Positions 22,422 to 33,477 are shown, counted from the stretch's first letter. The stretch is 64,000 nucleotides of DNA from Fagopyrum homotropicum (GCA_033239125.1 BSWB01000002.1:157900409-157964408), one strand, 5' to 3'. Program-made: numbers and translations. The notes: generated from the letters alone by a model not told the origin.

Positions 22422-24120
22422 TCTGGGTTGGCAACAATGGCACTTGAAATCTTCCGAAAGACCGAATGTATAAAATAACTAGAACCCGAAAGGGGTCTAA
22501 GATTTTCAAAACGGATTTCTGTTTTTACACACGTGCATAGTCGGGTTGTTGGGTTAGTAGTACGTCGGACCACCATCGTTCTCCGTGGATCTCTGCAGCT
22601 TGGAACGATAGGTGAGTTAGTATATAGACTTATATCGATAGGTTTTAGTGTAAATTATATATCCGTGTGTGTGTAGTATGCTAGTATCCTAAAGGATATC
22701 TTGTATTCTTTAGTTGTGATATCATGAAGCGATTAGCGCCTCATGATAAATCGGTAACGAGTTTGAAGAGTTTTCCACACGAGATAAGGGATTCAGACCA
22801 AAATTTAGTATGATACTCTGATGGACGTCCTGGTGACTTATAAATCATCCGAAGGACGGGTGGGCAAAGCAGTAAAGATGTTTAGAAAATTTTTACCGCC
22901 AGTACAACCGGATGAGAAAGAAGTTCCCGAGTCAGCTTAGAAAGAAGAAATTGAGAATCATGCAAGGAGCTCTGTCGTATGAAGTCGAGAGATGAATTAG
23001 AAGAACCATGCAAGAGACGACGAGAGCGTAGAATGGAGATAAAAATGGAGAAACAAGAATCATATAGAACGGAGTACAACCAAGAATTTCGGTGTAAAGG
23101 ACGTGACTATCAAGACGGACGCCGCCAGAAGCAAGCATGGACATGAGAGTACAAAGAAGATAGAGTGTCGACCCAGTTGTGAGAGGTTAAAAGGTACAAA
23201 GATAAAGAGTGAGTTTGATGATGAGAAATAAATCCTGTAACCATGGAAGCATGTGGAGTCCTTCAAGGATATGAGAGTTTTGAATGAAAGTCCGACATAA
23301 GTATCCAAGAAACTAGAAGTCTAAAATTGAGACAACGAATTTTTATAAAGGCGACATGATCAAGACGACACTAAACAAGGGGAAGAATGTGGAAAAGTGA
23401 TTTGGTGGACTCAAGGGTCCGCAATAATTTCTCAATTACAAAGAGATTTAAGTTACCAACACTAACGGTTCATAACAGAGAACCGCAAACAGATGATGAC
23501 TAAAGTAAGGAGAATCGCGAAGACACGCTTACAAGCTAATGTGGAAGACTTGATGAACTCATTGGTGACAGATGAATACTAGGACTAGACTCAGAAGAGT
23601 ATAGTGACCTCATAAGAGAACAAGAGAAGTGCAGACTGTGGAGGAAACTAAAAGAGTATTAACAAAGAAACTAGAGGAGATAGATGTTGACCAAGTCTAT
23701 CAAACCTCAAAAGAGATAGAAGAACAATAAGCCTGTGATTTTATGGAAGGTCAACTACATACCAGTCAGTAATAATTGAGACATAACACGTGCGGGTCTA
23801 CCAGTGGTACTGGTTATCAGATAAGGAGGATAACTATAGAATGATGAACGAATTTTATAGACGTCTAGAGGACCCTTAAAGAGATCAACAACGACAAATG
23901 TGAAGCTAAATCGATCCACGTGCTAGCACCTTAATAATAACATGAAGACCAAGGGAAGCGTGTGAAGAATTTACTGCCTACTGGCTAGGAAAAGGGTGCA
24001 TATCACAGTTAGTACGGATGGATTATAAAAGAAGAACTAGAGGAGTAAGAAGAAGTAGATAATTTTGATCAGATCCTACGTCAGACCAGATAGAAGTTAC
24101 TTAGCATTCCACACAAATAG
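22422..24120 (+). other. E2 non-coding internal region replacing gag and protease
   Basis: No Gag or protease frame can be recognised in 1.7 kb. Parts are shared with the internal region of E3: the CCTCAAAAGAGATAGAAGAA block at 23704 and about 42581, the ACACGTGCGGG block at 23787 and about 42660, and the GGGATTTAAGTTA-like block near 23440 and 42340. The conserved non-coding order suggests a LARD-type (large non-autonomous) ancestor rather than simple decay. Confidence 0.6.
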
Positions 24121-24590
24121 AGTTGCTTGAGTTGGGGAAGCAGTTAGAGGAGTTAGCAGAGAAGGGCTTTATATGTCCTGGTGTTTCTCTCTGGGGCACA
24201 CAGTATTATTTGTGAGGAAGAAGGATGGATCGATGAGGCTGTGTATTGATTACCGGGAGTTGAACAAGGTCACCATCAAGAATAAGTATCCACTGCCTCG
24301 CATAGATGATCTGCTGGACCAGCTGCATGGAGTGTTAGTGTTCTCAAGGATGGATTTGAGATCGGGTTATGACCAGCTGAGAGTGAGAGACCAGGACATA
24401 CCTAAGGCGGCCTTCCGGACTAGGTATGGCCTCTATGAGTTGTAGTGATGCCATTCGGGCTCACTAATGTGCCAGTAGTATTTATGGAGTTGATGAATAG
24501 GATTTTCATCGACTTCTTAGACCAGTTTGCAGTGGTCTTCATTAACGACATTCTAGTTTACTCTAGAAGCGAGAGGAGCATGCCGGACAC
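24121..24590 (+). pseudogene. E2 reverse transcriptase, N-terminal and catalytic part
   Basis: Begins near ELLELGKQLEELAEKG; the first long frame (24173-24445) covers VRKKDGSMRLCIDYRELN and LPRIDDLLDQL. A one-base deletion near 24440 shifts the frame before the MPFGLTN motif. A second shift near 24572 precedes the next frame. The active-site motif reads FINDILVYS instead of FIDD, losing the first catalytic Asp. The RT is therefore dead as encoded. Confidence 0.85.
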
Positions 24591-26141
24591 TTGAGGACAG
24601 TGTTACAGATTCTACAGGATAGCCAGCTATACGCTAAACTATCCAAGTGTGAGCTCTGGATGTCAGAGGTGGCCTTCCTAGGCCATGTAGTGACTGCTGA
24701 GGGGATTAAGGTCGACCCGGCGAAGATTGAGTCAGTGTCTTCTTGGCAACCTCCGAAGAACGTGAAGGAGGTTCGCAGTTTCCTTGGATTGGCAGGGTAT
24801 TACCGTCGGTTTGTGGAAGGGTTTTCCCTGATCGCCCGACCACTTACTTCCCTTCTAAGGAAGACTACTCGGTTCGTCTGGTCTGAGCCGTGTCAGCAGA
24901 GTTTTGATGAGCTGAAGAGGAGATTGACGTCTGCTCCGATCTTAGCACAGCCTGAGGGTACAGAAGACTTCGTAGTGTACAGTGATGCATCCAAGCTGGG
25001 CTTGGGGTGTGTCTTGATGCAGAGGGGTAAGGTTATAGCATATGCGTCTCGACAGCTGAAGACGTATGAAGAGAACTACCCCACTCATGACCTGGAGTTA
25101 GCAGCAGTAGTGCACGCTCTTAAGATCTGGCGTCATTATATCTATGGAGCGACCTGTCAGATCTTCACAGACCATAAGAGTCTGAAGTACATATTCACTC
25201 AGCGGGAGTTGAATAACCGCCAGAGGCGGTGGCTAGAGTTGATCAAGGATTTTGACCTTGAGATTCTTTACCACCCCGGAAAGGCGAATGTAGTTGCCGA
25301 TGCTTTGAGTCGGAAGACGCCTCAGGAGAAGGCGATAGCTCGGTTGACAGTACAGCCACAGCTACAGAGAGACTTAGCTTGGTTGGAGATAGAGATCCAG
25401 TTTCCCGACACAGCTCATCAGTTAGCCACCATAGAGTTACTCCCTGACCTGTTGAGTGAGATCCGACAGAAGCAAGAGACCTGGCCGATGTTGACCTGGA
25501 TCCGAGACCGGATGTCACGAGATGAGGCACCTCAGTTCACTATTGGTGCCGATGGAGTGATGAGACGACAGGACCGTGTTTGTGTGCCATCAGACCGTGA
25601 GCTGAGGCAGAGGATACTAGGTGAGGCTCATACTACCCCTTACTCCGTACATCCAGGAGCGAGTAAGATGTATAGGGACGTGAGACGTTCCTTCTGGTGG
25701 GGTGGTTTGAAGCCTGATGTGGCCCGATATGTAGCCCAGTGTGCGACCTGTCAGCAGGTCAAGATTGAGCATCGTAGATCCGGAGGAGAGCTACACCCAC
25801 TTCCAGTACCCCATTGGGAGTGGGAAGACATTTCTATGGATTTCGTCAGTGGATTGAGGCTCAGCAGAGGTTTTGATGCCATTTGGGTGGTAGTAGACCG
25901 TCTGACGAAGACCGCACGTTTCATTCCGATTAAGGAAACGTGGCCGGTAAGTCGTCTAGCAGAGGAGTTCACCAGGCATATTGTGAGACTCCATGGAGTA
26001 CCGAGGACTATCGTCTCCGACAGAGATGAACGTTTTACCTCGAGGTTCTGGCAGCAGGTACATACGGCTCTGGGTACGAGTTTTCACTTTACCACTGCCT
26101 ACCACCCACAGACAGACGGTCAGTCAGAGAGGACCATCTAG
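24591..26141 (+). pseudogene. E2 RT thumb, RNase H and integrase core
   Basis: A 516-residue open frame. RT connection (FLGHVV, FLGLAGYYRRFV) at residues 28-75. RNase H: YSDASKLGLG near 128 and TDHKSL near 190, ending VADALSRK near 240. Integrase HHCC zinc finger near 350-395 (H..H, CATCQQ). DDE core: Asp in SMDFVSGL, Asp in VSDRDERF and Glu in QSERTI, which lies four residues before a TAG stop at the end (position of a usual Gln). All integrase catalytic residues are present. This places E2 in the Tekay/Del chromovirus group. Confidence 0.9.
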
Positions 26142-26153
26142 ACCCTAGAGGAC

Positions 26154-26648
26154 ATGTTGCGGCCATGTGTGCTAGATTGGGGACAGGTATGGCCAGATCA
26201 CCTCCCACTAGTAGAGTTTTCATATAATAACAGCTGGCATGCGTCTATTGGGATGGCACCTTATGAGGCTTTGTATGACCGGAGATGTCGTACACCGCTA
26301 TGTTGGGATGAGCCTAGTAAGGCTGATGGAGTAGTACCAGATCAGATTCAGGACGACATCGCCCGGATCGCCTTAGTCCGGGGGAGGATGTTAGCAGCTC
26401 AGAGTCGTCAGAAGTCCTACGCCGACAAGAGGCGTCGACCTTTGGAGTTTAGAGTAGGTGCACAGGTGTGGTTGAGAGTGTCACCTACGAGGGGAGTTAG
26501 ACGTTTCGGCATTAAGGGGAAGCTGAGTCCCCGGTATGTCGGACCATTTGAGATCGTAGAGAGAGTCGGAGAGGTTGCCTACCGACTAGCACTGCCACCG
26601 AGATTAGAGGGAGTACACCCAGTTTTTTTCACGTATCTCAGCTGCTAG
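26154..26648 (+). pseudogene. E2 integrase C-terminal part
   Basis: Continues the same protein after the TAG: LVEFSYNNSWHASIGMAPYEALY, then the GPFEIVERVGEVAYRLALP module that binds DNA. It ends prematurely at SC-stop because an extra base in a T-run near 26625-26632 shifts the frame; the true protein continues to 26896. Confidence 0.88.
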
Positions 26649-26896
26649 AGTACATTCCGGATCCGAGACACGTCATTAGCCACGAGGATCTGACAGTTGA
26701 GCCTGACCATACATTTGTAGAGTACCCAGTAGCTGTCTTGGAGCGCAGTGCCAGACGTCTGCGATCCAAGGAAATACCTATGCTGAGGATCCAGTGGTCT
26801 AGGAGAGGAGCTGATGAGGCCACTTGGGAGACTGAAGAGAGTATTAGACGTAACTATCCTGAGTTCTTCGCGGGGTTAGAGGTTATTTCTGGTTGA
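26633..26896 (+). pseudogene. E2 chromodomain-like C-terminus
   Basis: After the frameshift the frame reads EYIPDPRHVISHEDL and RRLRSKEIPMLRIQW, then WETEESIRRNYPEFFAGLEV and a TGA at 26894. This is the degenerate chromodomain tail of Tekay/Del integrases, thought to guide insertion to heterochromatin. Confidence 0.8.
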
Positions 26897-27113
26897 CGAG
26901 TTAGTACTCGGATGTTGTGTTGTTTGACCTTCCAGGTTTCCATATTGTTTTGAGCGACTCTGCTTTTATTTTGTGATACTTGTTTGTTGATGCCTGAGTA
27001 GCTGCATGGTAGAAAACGGAATGTCGAGAAAACTAAAATATACCGAAAGAAATGTGCGAGTAGGGGTAAATAATTTAAGTTTCGGGACGAAACTTCTTTT
27101 AAGGGGGCACTGA

Positions 27114-29697
27114 TGTAATAACCAAAAATTTTAAGTTCCGGTAAAGTAAAATTAAACAAAGTCCGATGAAACCATCGTAAATAAATAAATAAGTAAAATA
27201 AAACGAGTTTAATTCTATCATTTTATGTGACCGAGATTCACATAAAATGATAAATTAAATGACCTAAAATGATTTTACGTTGGTAAAATAAAAATAATTA
27301 TAATTTATAAATACGGAATTTAATTCCGTATTATATAAATTTTCCGCACAACAATTAACGGATTACGAGTTCCGCAAATTGTTTTAGGAGCTAACTGCTC
27401 AATTATTCCATTTGGGCCCAAGCAGCCAACCCATTATACTCAGCCCAAAAAAATTTAACCTAATTTAATTAACCTAATAATCTAACCCTAATCTAATGAT
27501 GCTGCCGCTTCTCTCTCCTCCACTGCAATTACACGCTACGCTTTCTGAAAAGAAAACAAACGACGCAGCCATACCTTACCTTCTGTAAACCGATACATCG
27601 ACGCAGCAGTAGACCGGAACAACAACAGACCAAAGCAGTAGTAGACCGACGCAGCAGCAGCCCTCAGCAGCAGCCCGACGCAACAGCAGCCGCTACAACA
27701 ATAGTCGCCCAGTGCAGCAGCGCTTGGTGCTGTCCGTCCGACGCAGCAGCGGCCGGTGCTGTCCGTCCAACGCAGCAGCCCGTCAACAACCAGCAGAACA
27801 CTCAGAAGCATACCTTGACCCTCTGCACGCCTCCAGCGGGGACGAGACGGAACCGATCGTGTTCAGGCCGCTGCAGACAAAAATCTAGTAAGCCACGTCC
27901 CTTGCTGTCCATTCTCCTCTCCTCTGAATCGAAGCTGTAAATCCTGTCTTGCTCCAGTGCAGTCCTTTGTCACACTCGGAAGTCGATCTTGCTCCAGTAC
28001 AGCCATACCGAGTCACACTGCACACGGAACCTGCCCAGCCGCGAGTCGCCTTCCCTGTGAGTCCTCAGTTTAGCCTTCCGTCTCTTCTTATTTTCCGGTT
28101 TGAATCTGTTACATTAGGGACAGTGGAGATGGTAAGATGGGTGAGAGAGGAGTGTGTAGAAAGGCTGTTGGTTGTGTGTGTGTTTCTGCATATGATAGAC
28201 ATAAGGGGCTGCTGTAAATTCCAATTTATTCCTTCAACTTCTAGGTTACCAACAGCCCATCTTGTCGATCAATTATAAAACGTTTGGATAAAGATCCACC
28301 GTTGAATTTTTGATATGTTGTAGACAGATATATGTAGTTTAGCATATTAAAATTTGGGGAGAAATGAACGGTCGGATTGAAAGTTATGAGCTCCCGAAGT
28401 TAGGTAGTTGAGCAGTTTTGGTAAACTTAAAAATTGGCTAAGTATAGGAAAGTAGAATGAAGAACCGACTTTGGGAATTATTATAAAAATATCGGCTGAA
28501 CAGTTTGGAGTTTTTCTTTCTTCTAAGGTTAGATAGAACCTCATAGATGATCTAGAGATTTAATTCGGGAAATTTATAAGCTGTTAAGCATTTTATATTT
28601 AGAGCCGAAGTTAAACCTTTTTCGTTTCTTCCGGAAAATAGAAACATAGGAAAAATGTCAGTTTCGAACCAAATAAAATTCTAAGAGTTAGGATATAATT
28701 TTAGAACTTCAAATAGGAGTTTGGACATGAATTTTAGGGTTTTCGAGAAAATCGGAACCAAGGGTAAAATGGTCATTTTACCCTAAAACTAATATTGTAA
28801 CTAGTACGTCTTGATACTTATTTGATCTTAGAAGTTTAGACTTCTATCTACGTGAAAGTGTGCTAATACACTTATCGCCTTTGACAGGCAACTGAGTGGG
28901 TACAGTTTACAGAGCGAGTGGTTATAAAAGAGTCGAGCGTTATAACAGGTAAGTCCTTTGGGCTTACTTAGCTGACTGCTAAATATGAGTATAAATGATG
29001 ATGGTGGTGTGTGATTGACATGTTAGAGAGATAGGTTGTGATATATAAATACCGACCTGTATTTTTTGGCCTAAGAGTAACGGGCGGTGGCATTCCGCTC
29101 AGTAGCTCGCGGGGCGCTGGGGGTTTCTTTCGGGACTAGTCCACACATGGTTTGTAGTGATGCTACCAAAGGAAGTCAGCTAGACCTACACCAGTTGGAT
29201 AAGGATCGGAGGCGAGAACCAATAATAGTTCTCGTGCCACAACTTAAATTGAATAATGTGAATCACTTAAATAATAGATAATAATTGGTTGAGTGCCAGC
29301 ATGATGTTTGTTTATTTTGTTTCTGCTTGTGTTTGTGCTGTTATCATTTTTTGCTTATATTTGGATAGTTAGCTAACGGTTTATCCGTGTTGTAGATCTG
29401 TAGAGATAGACAGTTGCAGAAAGATCCGGAACGGATGGTCAGCCGGGTCCACGTACTCATTAGATGGGGACGGGGGAGTCTTCCATACGTCATGCATGTT
29501 ATGTATCTTTATATATGTTTGTAAGGCTGTCACATGTGTACGTTTATACATTAAAAATATTATGTTTTAGAAATTGTTTTAAATACGTTTGTGCCTTGTT
29601 GTAAGATCCAAGTAATGTTGTTGTTAAACCAAGGTCGGGACCCATTGTGAGGTCCTAACCAGTAACTCCCCGAGTTCCGAGAATTTGGGGTGTTACA
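27114..29697 (+). repeat. E2 LTR, second copy
   Basis: 2,584 bp, nearly identical to the first copy: five substitutions and one inserted base found by eye. It is followed at 29701-29712 by another PBS (TGGTATCAGAGC) and the first 390 bp of internal sequence, which shows that it is an internal LTR of a concatemer and not a 3' end. Confidence 0.93.
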
Positions 29698-30092
29698 ACA
29701 TGGTATCAGAGCTCTGGGTTGGCAACAATGGCACTTGAAATCTTCCGAAAGACCGAATGTATAAAATAACTAGAACCCGAAAGGGGTCTAAGATTTTCAA
29801 AACGGATTTCTGTTTTTACACACGTGCATAGTCGGGTTGTTGGGTTAGTAGTACGTCGGACCACCATCGTTCTCCGTGGATCTCTGCAGCTTGGAACGAT
29901 AGGTGAGTTAGTATATAGACTTATATCGATAGGTTTTAGTGTAAATTATATATCCGTGTGTGTGTAGTATGCTAGTATCCTAAAGGATATCTTGTATTCT
30001 TTAGTTGTGATATCATGAAGCGATTAGCGCCTCATGATAAATCGGTAACGAGTTTGAAGAGTTTTCCACACGAGATAAGGGATTCAGACCAA
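29698..30092 (+). other. Start of a second E2 internal region
   Basis: Matches 22407-22801 and ends abruptly at 30092. Confidence 0.92.
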
Positions 30093-30116
30093 GGAATATG
30101 ATATTTAGCAGTCAGC
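30093..30116. other. Templated filler DNA at the right E2/E1 junction
   Basis: GGAATATGATATT copies sequence found 50 bp to the right (30150-30162), and ATATTTAGCAGTCAGCTAA (30101-30119) is the exact inverse of 28968-28986 in the E2 LTR. Patchwork filler of this type marks end joining with template switching. Confidence 0.85.
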
Positions 30117-31622
30117 TAATTGGTGTTTGAATCGAGAAGTTTAATACAAGGAATATGATATTCTCAACAGGTGTTGTTGAAGGTTTCGGTCTAACTATAG
30201 CTTAATTGCTTTGTGAGCGTATCCTAATACGAGAAAGGAGGATAGTCCGAGTGGGAAACGGACTCAATAGTTGGTTTACGAGGTTTTATTGTTCTTACTT
30301 GTGAGGTAAGTGTATATAAATTACACTTTCTTAGTATATATTAGGTATTTAATATGGGATTAGTTTTACGTATAGAATATATATATTTACATGTGAAATG
30401 TTATGAAGAGATATGGTATAATCTTTAAGTAAGCATCAATGTGGTTGTTATGATATGTGTGATATTATGATTTCTTACATGCCTTGTGGATTATGTGAAT
30501 GAATCGAATTCTTAGAATGATGCGTGTTATATATGAATCTGAAGCATGCAAATGTGAGAATGTGATGATATTTATATGAAATGTAATGCATGCATGAGAA
30601 GTATGATCTTGATGAGATGAAAGCATGGAATTGAGTTATGATATAAAAGTGATAATATAGGATGGTAATTGATTAGTTAGCCCAACTGGGTCCCGCACCA
30701 CCTGGGGACTATATAGAGGCAGCGCTCGATCTACGAGGGGCCTCAGAGGCAGCGCTCAATCTACGAGGGGCCTCGGAAATGTCCCGCACCACCTGGGGAC
30801 GAGAAACTATATAGAGGCAGCGCTCGATCTACGAGGGGCCTCGGAAATGTCCTGCACCACCTGGGGACATATATAGAGACAGCGCTCGATCTACGAGGGG
30901 TCTCAAAGATTAGATAGCCGAGGTCAGCGCTTGATCTACAAGGGGGCCTACGACGCTATCGGGTTGGCCAACCTAAAGAGAAAAGAAATACGAAAGCACA
31001 TAAGAAAATATACCGTACGATCAGTTGGAGCTAGTTAGTTAATTTTCACCTATGCATCGATTCGATCGAGTCTAGCATGTTATATGTTATGTTGATTATT
31101 TTTATGTATGTATATGTGATGTGTGATAACATGCTTAAATGTTTATGTGAAATGTGATATGAATGGTTGTGGAATTATATGTGAATGTGGATATGTATGT
31201 ATGCTTTGAAATGTGAGGAAGGGTATAGAGTGTCCTTTGGGGACGGGATATTAGATACTTATATATATTGGGGAGCATGATTGGTATACCCTTACTGAGC
31301 GTGTGGCTCATTGTTGTTATATCCACATTTTTTTCAGCTACTCAGACTCGGCCTGATCAAGGCAAGGACGTTGGACCCAACACCTGAATTTGAGATCATA
31401 TCAGGTAGGCTGTTATGGGATGCTACCGCCTAGGATATTTTTTGTGGTTTTAAACAGCTGTGTTTTGTTAAACAAGGTTTTATGACGTATGTTAGTATGT
31501 ATATATGTTGTGAAGATGGTTGAAGATAAAGTTTTAAAATTTTCCGTTTTCCGTTTTTCCGCTTATTGTTTTAAACAAGGTTAATTAATTGGTAATAAAT
31601 TAGAAATGAAATAGGTGTCACA
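30117..31622 (+). repeat. E1 5' LTR, right part
   Basis: Aligns with 33974-35481 to the GGTGTCACA end. It contains the hairpin array and the intron-like module (donor 30306, acceptor end 31337). Confidence 0.9.
30690..30949 (+). repeat. Hairpin array in the E1 5' LTR
   Basis: Two hairpin types alternate. Type A (30690-30709, 30781-30800, 30849-30868) pairs GTCCC or GTCCT with GGGAC. Type B (30716-30744, 30746-30774, 30814-30842, 30876-30904, 30921-30949) pairs GAGGC with GCCTC outside and CTCG with CGAG inside around ATCTA. In the fourth B unit the outer stem is GAGAC/GTCTC, and in the fifth the inner stem is CTTG/CAAG: both sides changed together. The GC content is far above the surroundings. 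Function unknown. Confidence 0.85.
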
Positions 31623-31628
31623 TTTGGT

Positions 31629-31640
31629 TGGTATCAGAGC
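31629..31640 (+). other. E1 primer-binding site (initiator Met tRNA)
   Basis: TGGTATCAGAGC six bases after the LTR end. Confidence 0.93.
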
Positions 31641-31713
31641 AGGGATATGATTCCTTTGCTTGGGTTGTGGGAATTTTTTTCTGAAAAGCTTTTGAAAGTT
31701 TCTTTTCTTTTAG

Positions 31714-32175
31714 ATGGTGGAGCACAGCTATGAAGGGTCGACGGAGTCTGTACATGCTCTAGATATAAATGATCAGGAGCACCCTTAGGTGCAAGTTATC
31801 CTGTACCACTACCACCTTTAGGTATGGCTGGTATGCCCGTGTTGGTGCGATATTTGAGAGAAGTTATACCACCATAGACACAACAATGTCTCAGGTGGGT
31901 ATTATCCTAATAAAGATGGACAAGAATTTCGAGAAGATTCAGTATCAAGGGGCAAAGTCGTTTGAGAGGACCATTGATCCATTGGTAGTGGAGGAGTGGT
32001 TGAGGAACATTGAGTCGATTCTTGATACAGTTAAATGGGTACAATATGTTATATCCTTGCTTGAGGAAGCAACTAGAGATTAGTGGGACATGATCCCAAA
32101 TGACTCTAGTATACCACCTGTGCTAACATGGAATGATTTCTTGAGAGAGTTTGATGTGATGTTAGTAATGGATTA
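31714..32175 (+). pseudogene. E1 Gag fragment
   Basis: The likely start ATG (31714, MVEHSYEGSTESV) follows a pyrimidine-rich TTTCTTTTCTTTTAG, which would be an ideal 3' splice site. A stop comes within 30 codons. Further on, the 31769-32083 frame holds the Gag motif DPLVVEEWLRNIESILD and a stop before WDMIP. It ends near DFLREFDVML, after which Gag is deleted. Tekay/Del-type Gag N-terminal half. Confidence 0.7.
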
Positions 32176-32415
32176 GTCATCCACTCATATAGTTTTGATT
32201 AATTGTTGTACAAAGGAAGTCCCCATGGAGGTTGATAGGTTCAGAGAGGTGAGATCTACTATAAAGTTGAGCATCTATTAGCTCCCAGAGTTATGAGAGT
32301 AGAGATAGACGTGAGAGGATTTGAGTTGATAGCAAACATTTGGGTAAGACCTTTGATTCTTGATGAGATTGCAGCTAGACGAGATCAGGATGCTACACTG
32401 AGAAGGCTAAAAGCT
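32176..32415 (+). other. E1 internal deletion junction region
   Basis: Non-coding stretch with scraps of pol-like sequence between the Gag fragment and the integrase tail. Protease, RT and RNase H are missing. Confidence 0.5.
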
Positions 32416-32765
32416 AAAGTGGGAGATACATTGGTCCATATGAGATCTTAGAGAAGATCGGACCACTTGCGTATAGGTTGGCGTTACCAATTGAGTTATC
32501 AAGATTGTATGACGTCTTTCACGTATCGGTGCTACAGAGGTATAGGTCAGATCCTAGTCATATCATTTTCGAACTTGAGACGGAAGTATCTGAGAACTTG
32601 TCCTACCCAGAAGAATCAATCGAGGTTTTAGGCAAGCAAGTTCGGAGATTGAGAAACAAAGAGATTCTAATGGTAAAAGTCAGAGGGGGACATCACTCAG
32701 CTCAAGAGGCTACATAGGACACTGAACTAGATATGAGAGCTAGATACCCCTATCTTTTTGAGTAA
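32416..32765 (+). pseudogene. E1 integrase C-terminus with chromodomain-like tail
   Basis: Encodes GPLAYRLALP, then VFHVSVLQRYRSDPSH and a tail with KQVRRLRNKEILMVKV, ending RARYPYLFE and TAA at 32763. A TAG at 32715-32717 interrupts it. This is the usual end of Tekay/Del pol; everything before it is deleted. Confidence 0.8.
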
Positions 32766-33277
32766 AAACCTCGAAATTTTGTGATCCGGCCGTACATCCT
32801 TTTGATATATCTACGAGTTTGGTTCTACGTCCTTTCTTAAATTTCGGGACGAAATTTCTTAAAGTGGGAGATATTTGTAACGGTCAAGAATCGAAGATGG
32901 CCTAATCGGGAGTATTAAGGAATTAAACGGGTTTAACGGAATTAATCCGTTTTAACAAGAGATACCTCTCGAGGTAACCCGCTCCTAGATGATATTATCC
33001 CCCAGCGTTATTTGGAGCATTTGGGAGTTTCAATTAGTAAAAATGCAGTTGAGAGAAAAGATCAGGACATCGGACATGTCCTAGATATGAAATAATATGG
33101 AAAGACAAAATGGCCAAAAGAGTCACGATTTTGTTTCTTAGCGGCTAAGAAAAACGGGTTAGGAATACGCGTTTTCCGAGACAATTGCGGAATAACTATC
33201 CACATAGTATTCCGGATTTATTATTCCAATTCCGAGAAGTTTGGAGAAAGAGCTCAAACCACCTTCGGATCGGTAAA

Positions 33278-33470
33278 AGGATAATTATCGGCTTTGCTAA
33301 AGGATAATGCTAGAGGATAATCATCAACTTTGCTAAAGGATAATGCTAGAGGATAATTATCGATTTTGCTAAAGGATAATGCTAAAAGATAATTATCGAC
33401 TTTACTAAAGGATAATGCTAAAGGATAATTATCAATTTTGCTAAAGGATAAAGCTAAAGGATAATTATCA
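33278..33470 (+). repeat. 36-bp tandem array upstream of the E1 TATA box
   Basis: About five and a half units starting at 33278, 33314, 33350, 33386, 33422 and 33458, each beginning AGGATAATTATC or a close variant. The unit is AT-rich and sits just upstream of the TATA box, where LTR enhancers usually lie. Only part of one unit survives in the 5' LTR; E4 has about two units at 51061-51105 in reverse. Confidence 0.9.
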
Positions 33471-33477
33471 TGTTCTC

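Larger units (their letters stand above)
19251..30092 (+). mobile_element. E2: head-to-tail concatemer of a Tekay/Del-like element
   Basis: The order is pol tail, LTR, internal, LTR, start of internal. The first 3.55 kb (19251-22801) recurs at 26541-30092, so the period is 7,290-7,291 bp, exactly one LTR plus one internal region. I counted five substitutions and one 1-nt indel between the two LTRs by eye, so the copies separated recently. There is no target duplication. The left end is a foldback junction in the E1 LTR and the right end has 24 nt of filler (30093-30116). A normal retrotransposition event does not give this structure. Confidence 0.88.

Noticed and set aside
30690..30949. Regularly spaced repeats resembling a CRISPR array
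   Set aside because: Units are LTR hairpins of unequal spacing in a plant retroelement; no cas genes and a eukaryotic context.
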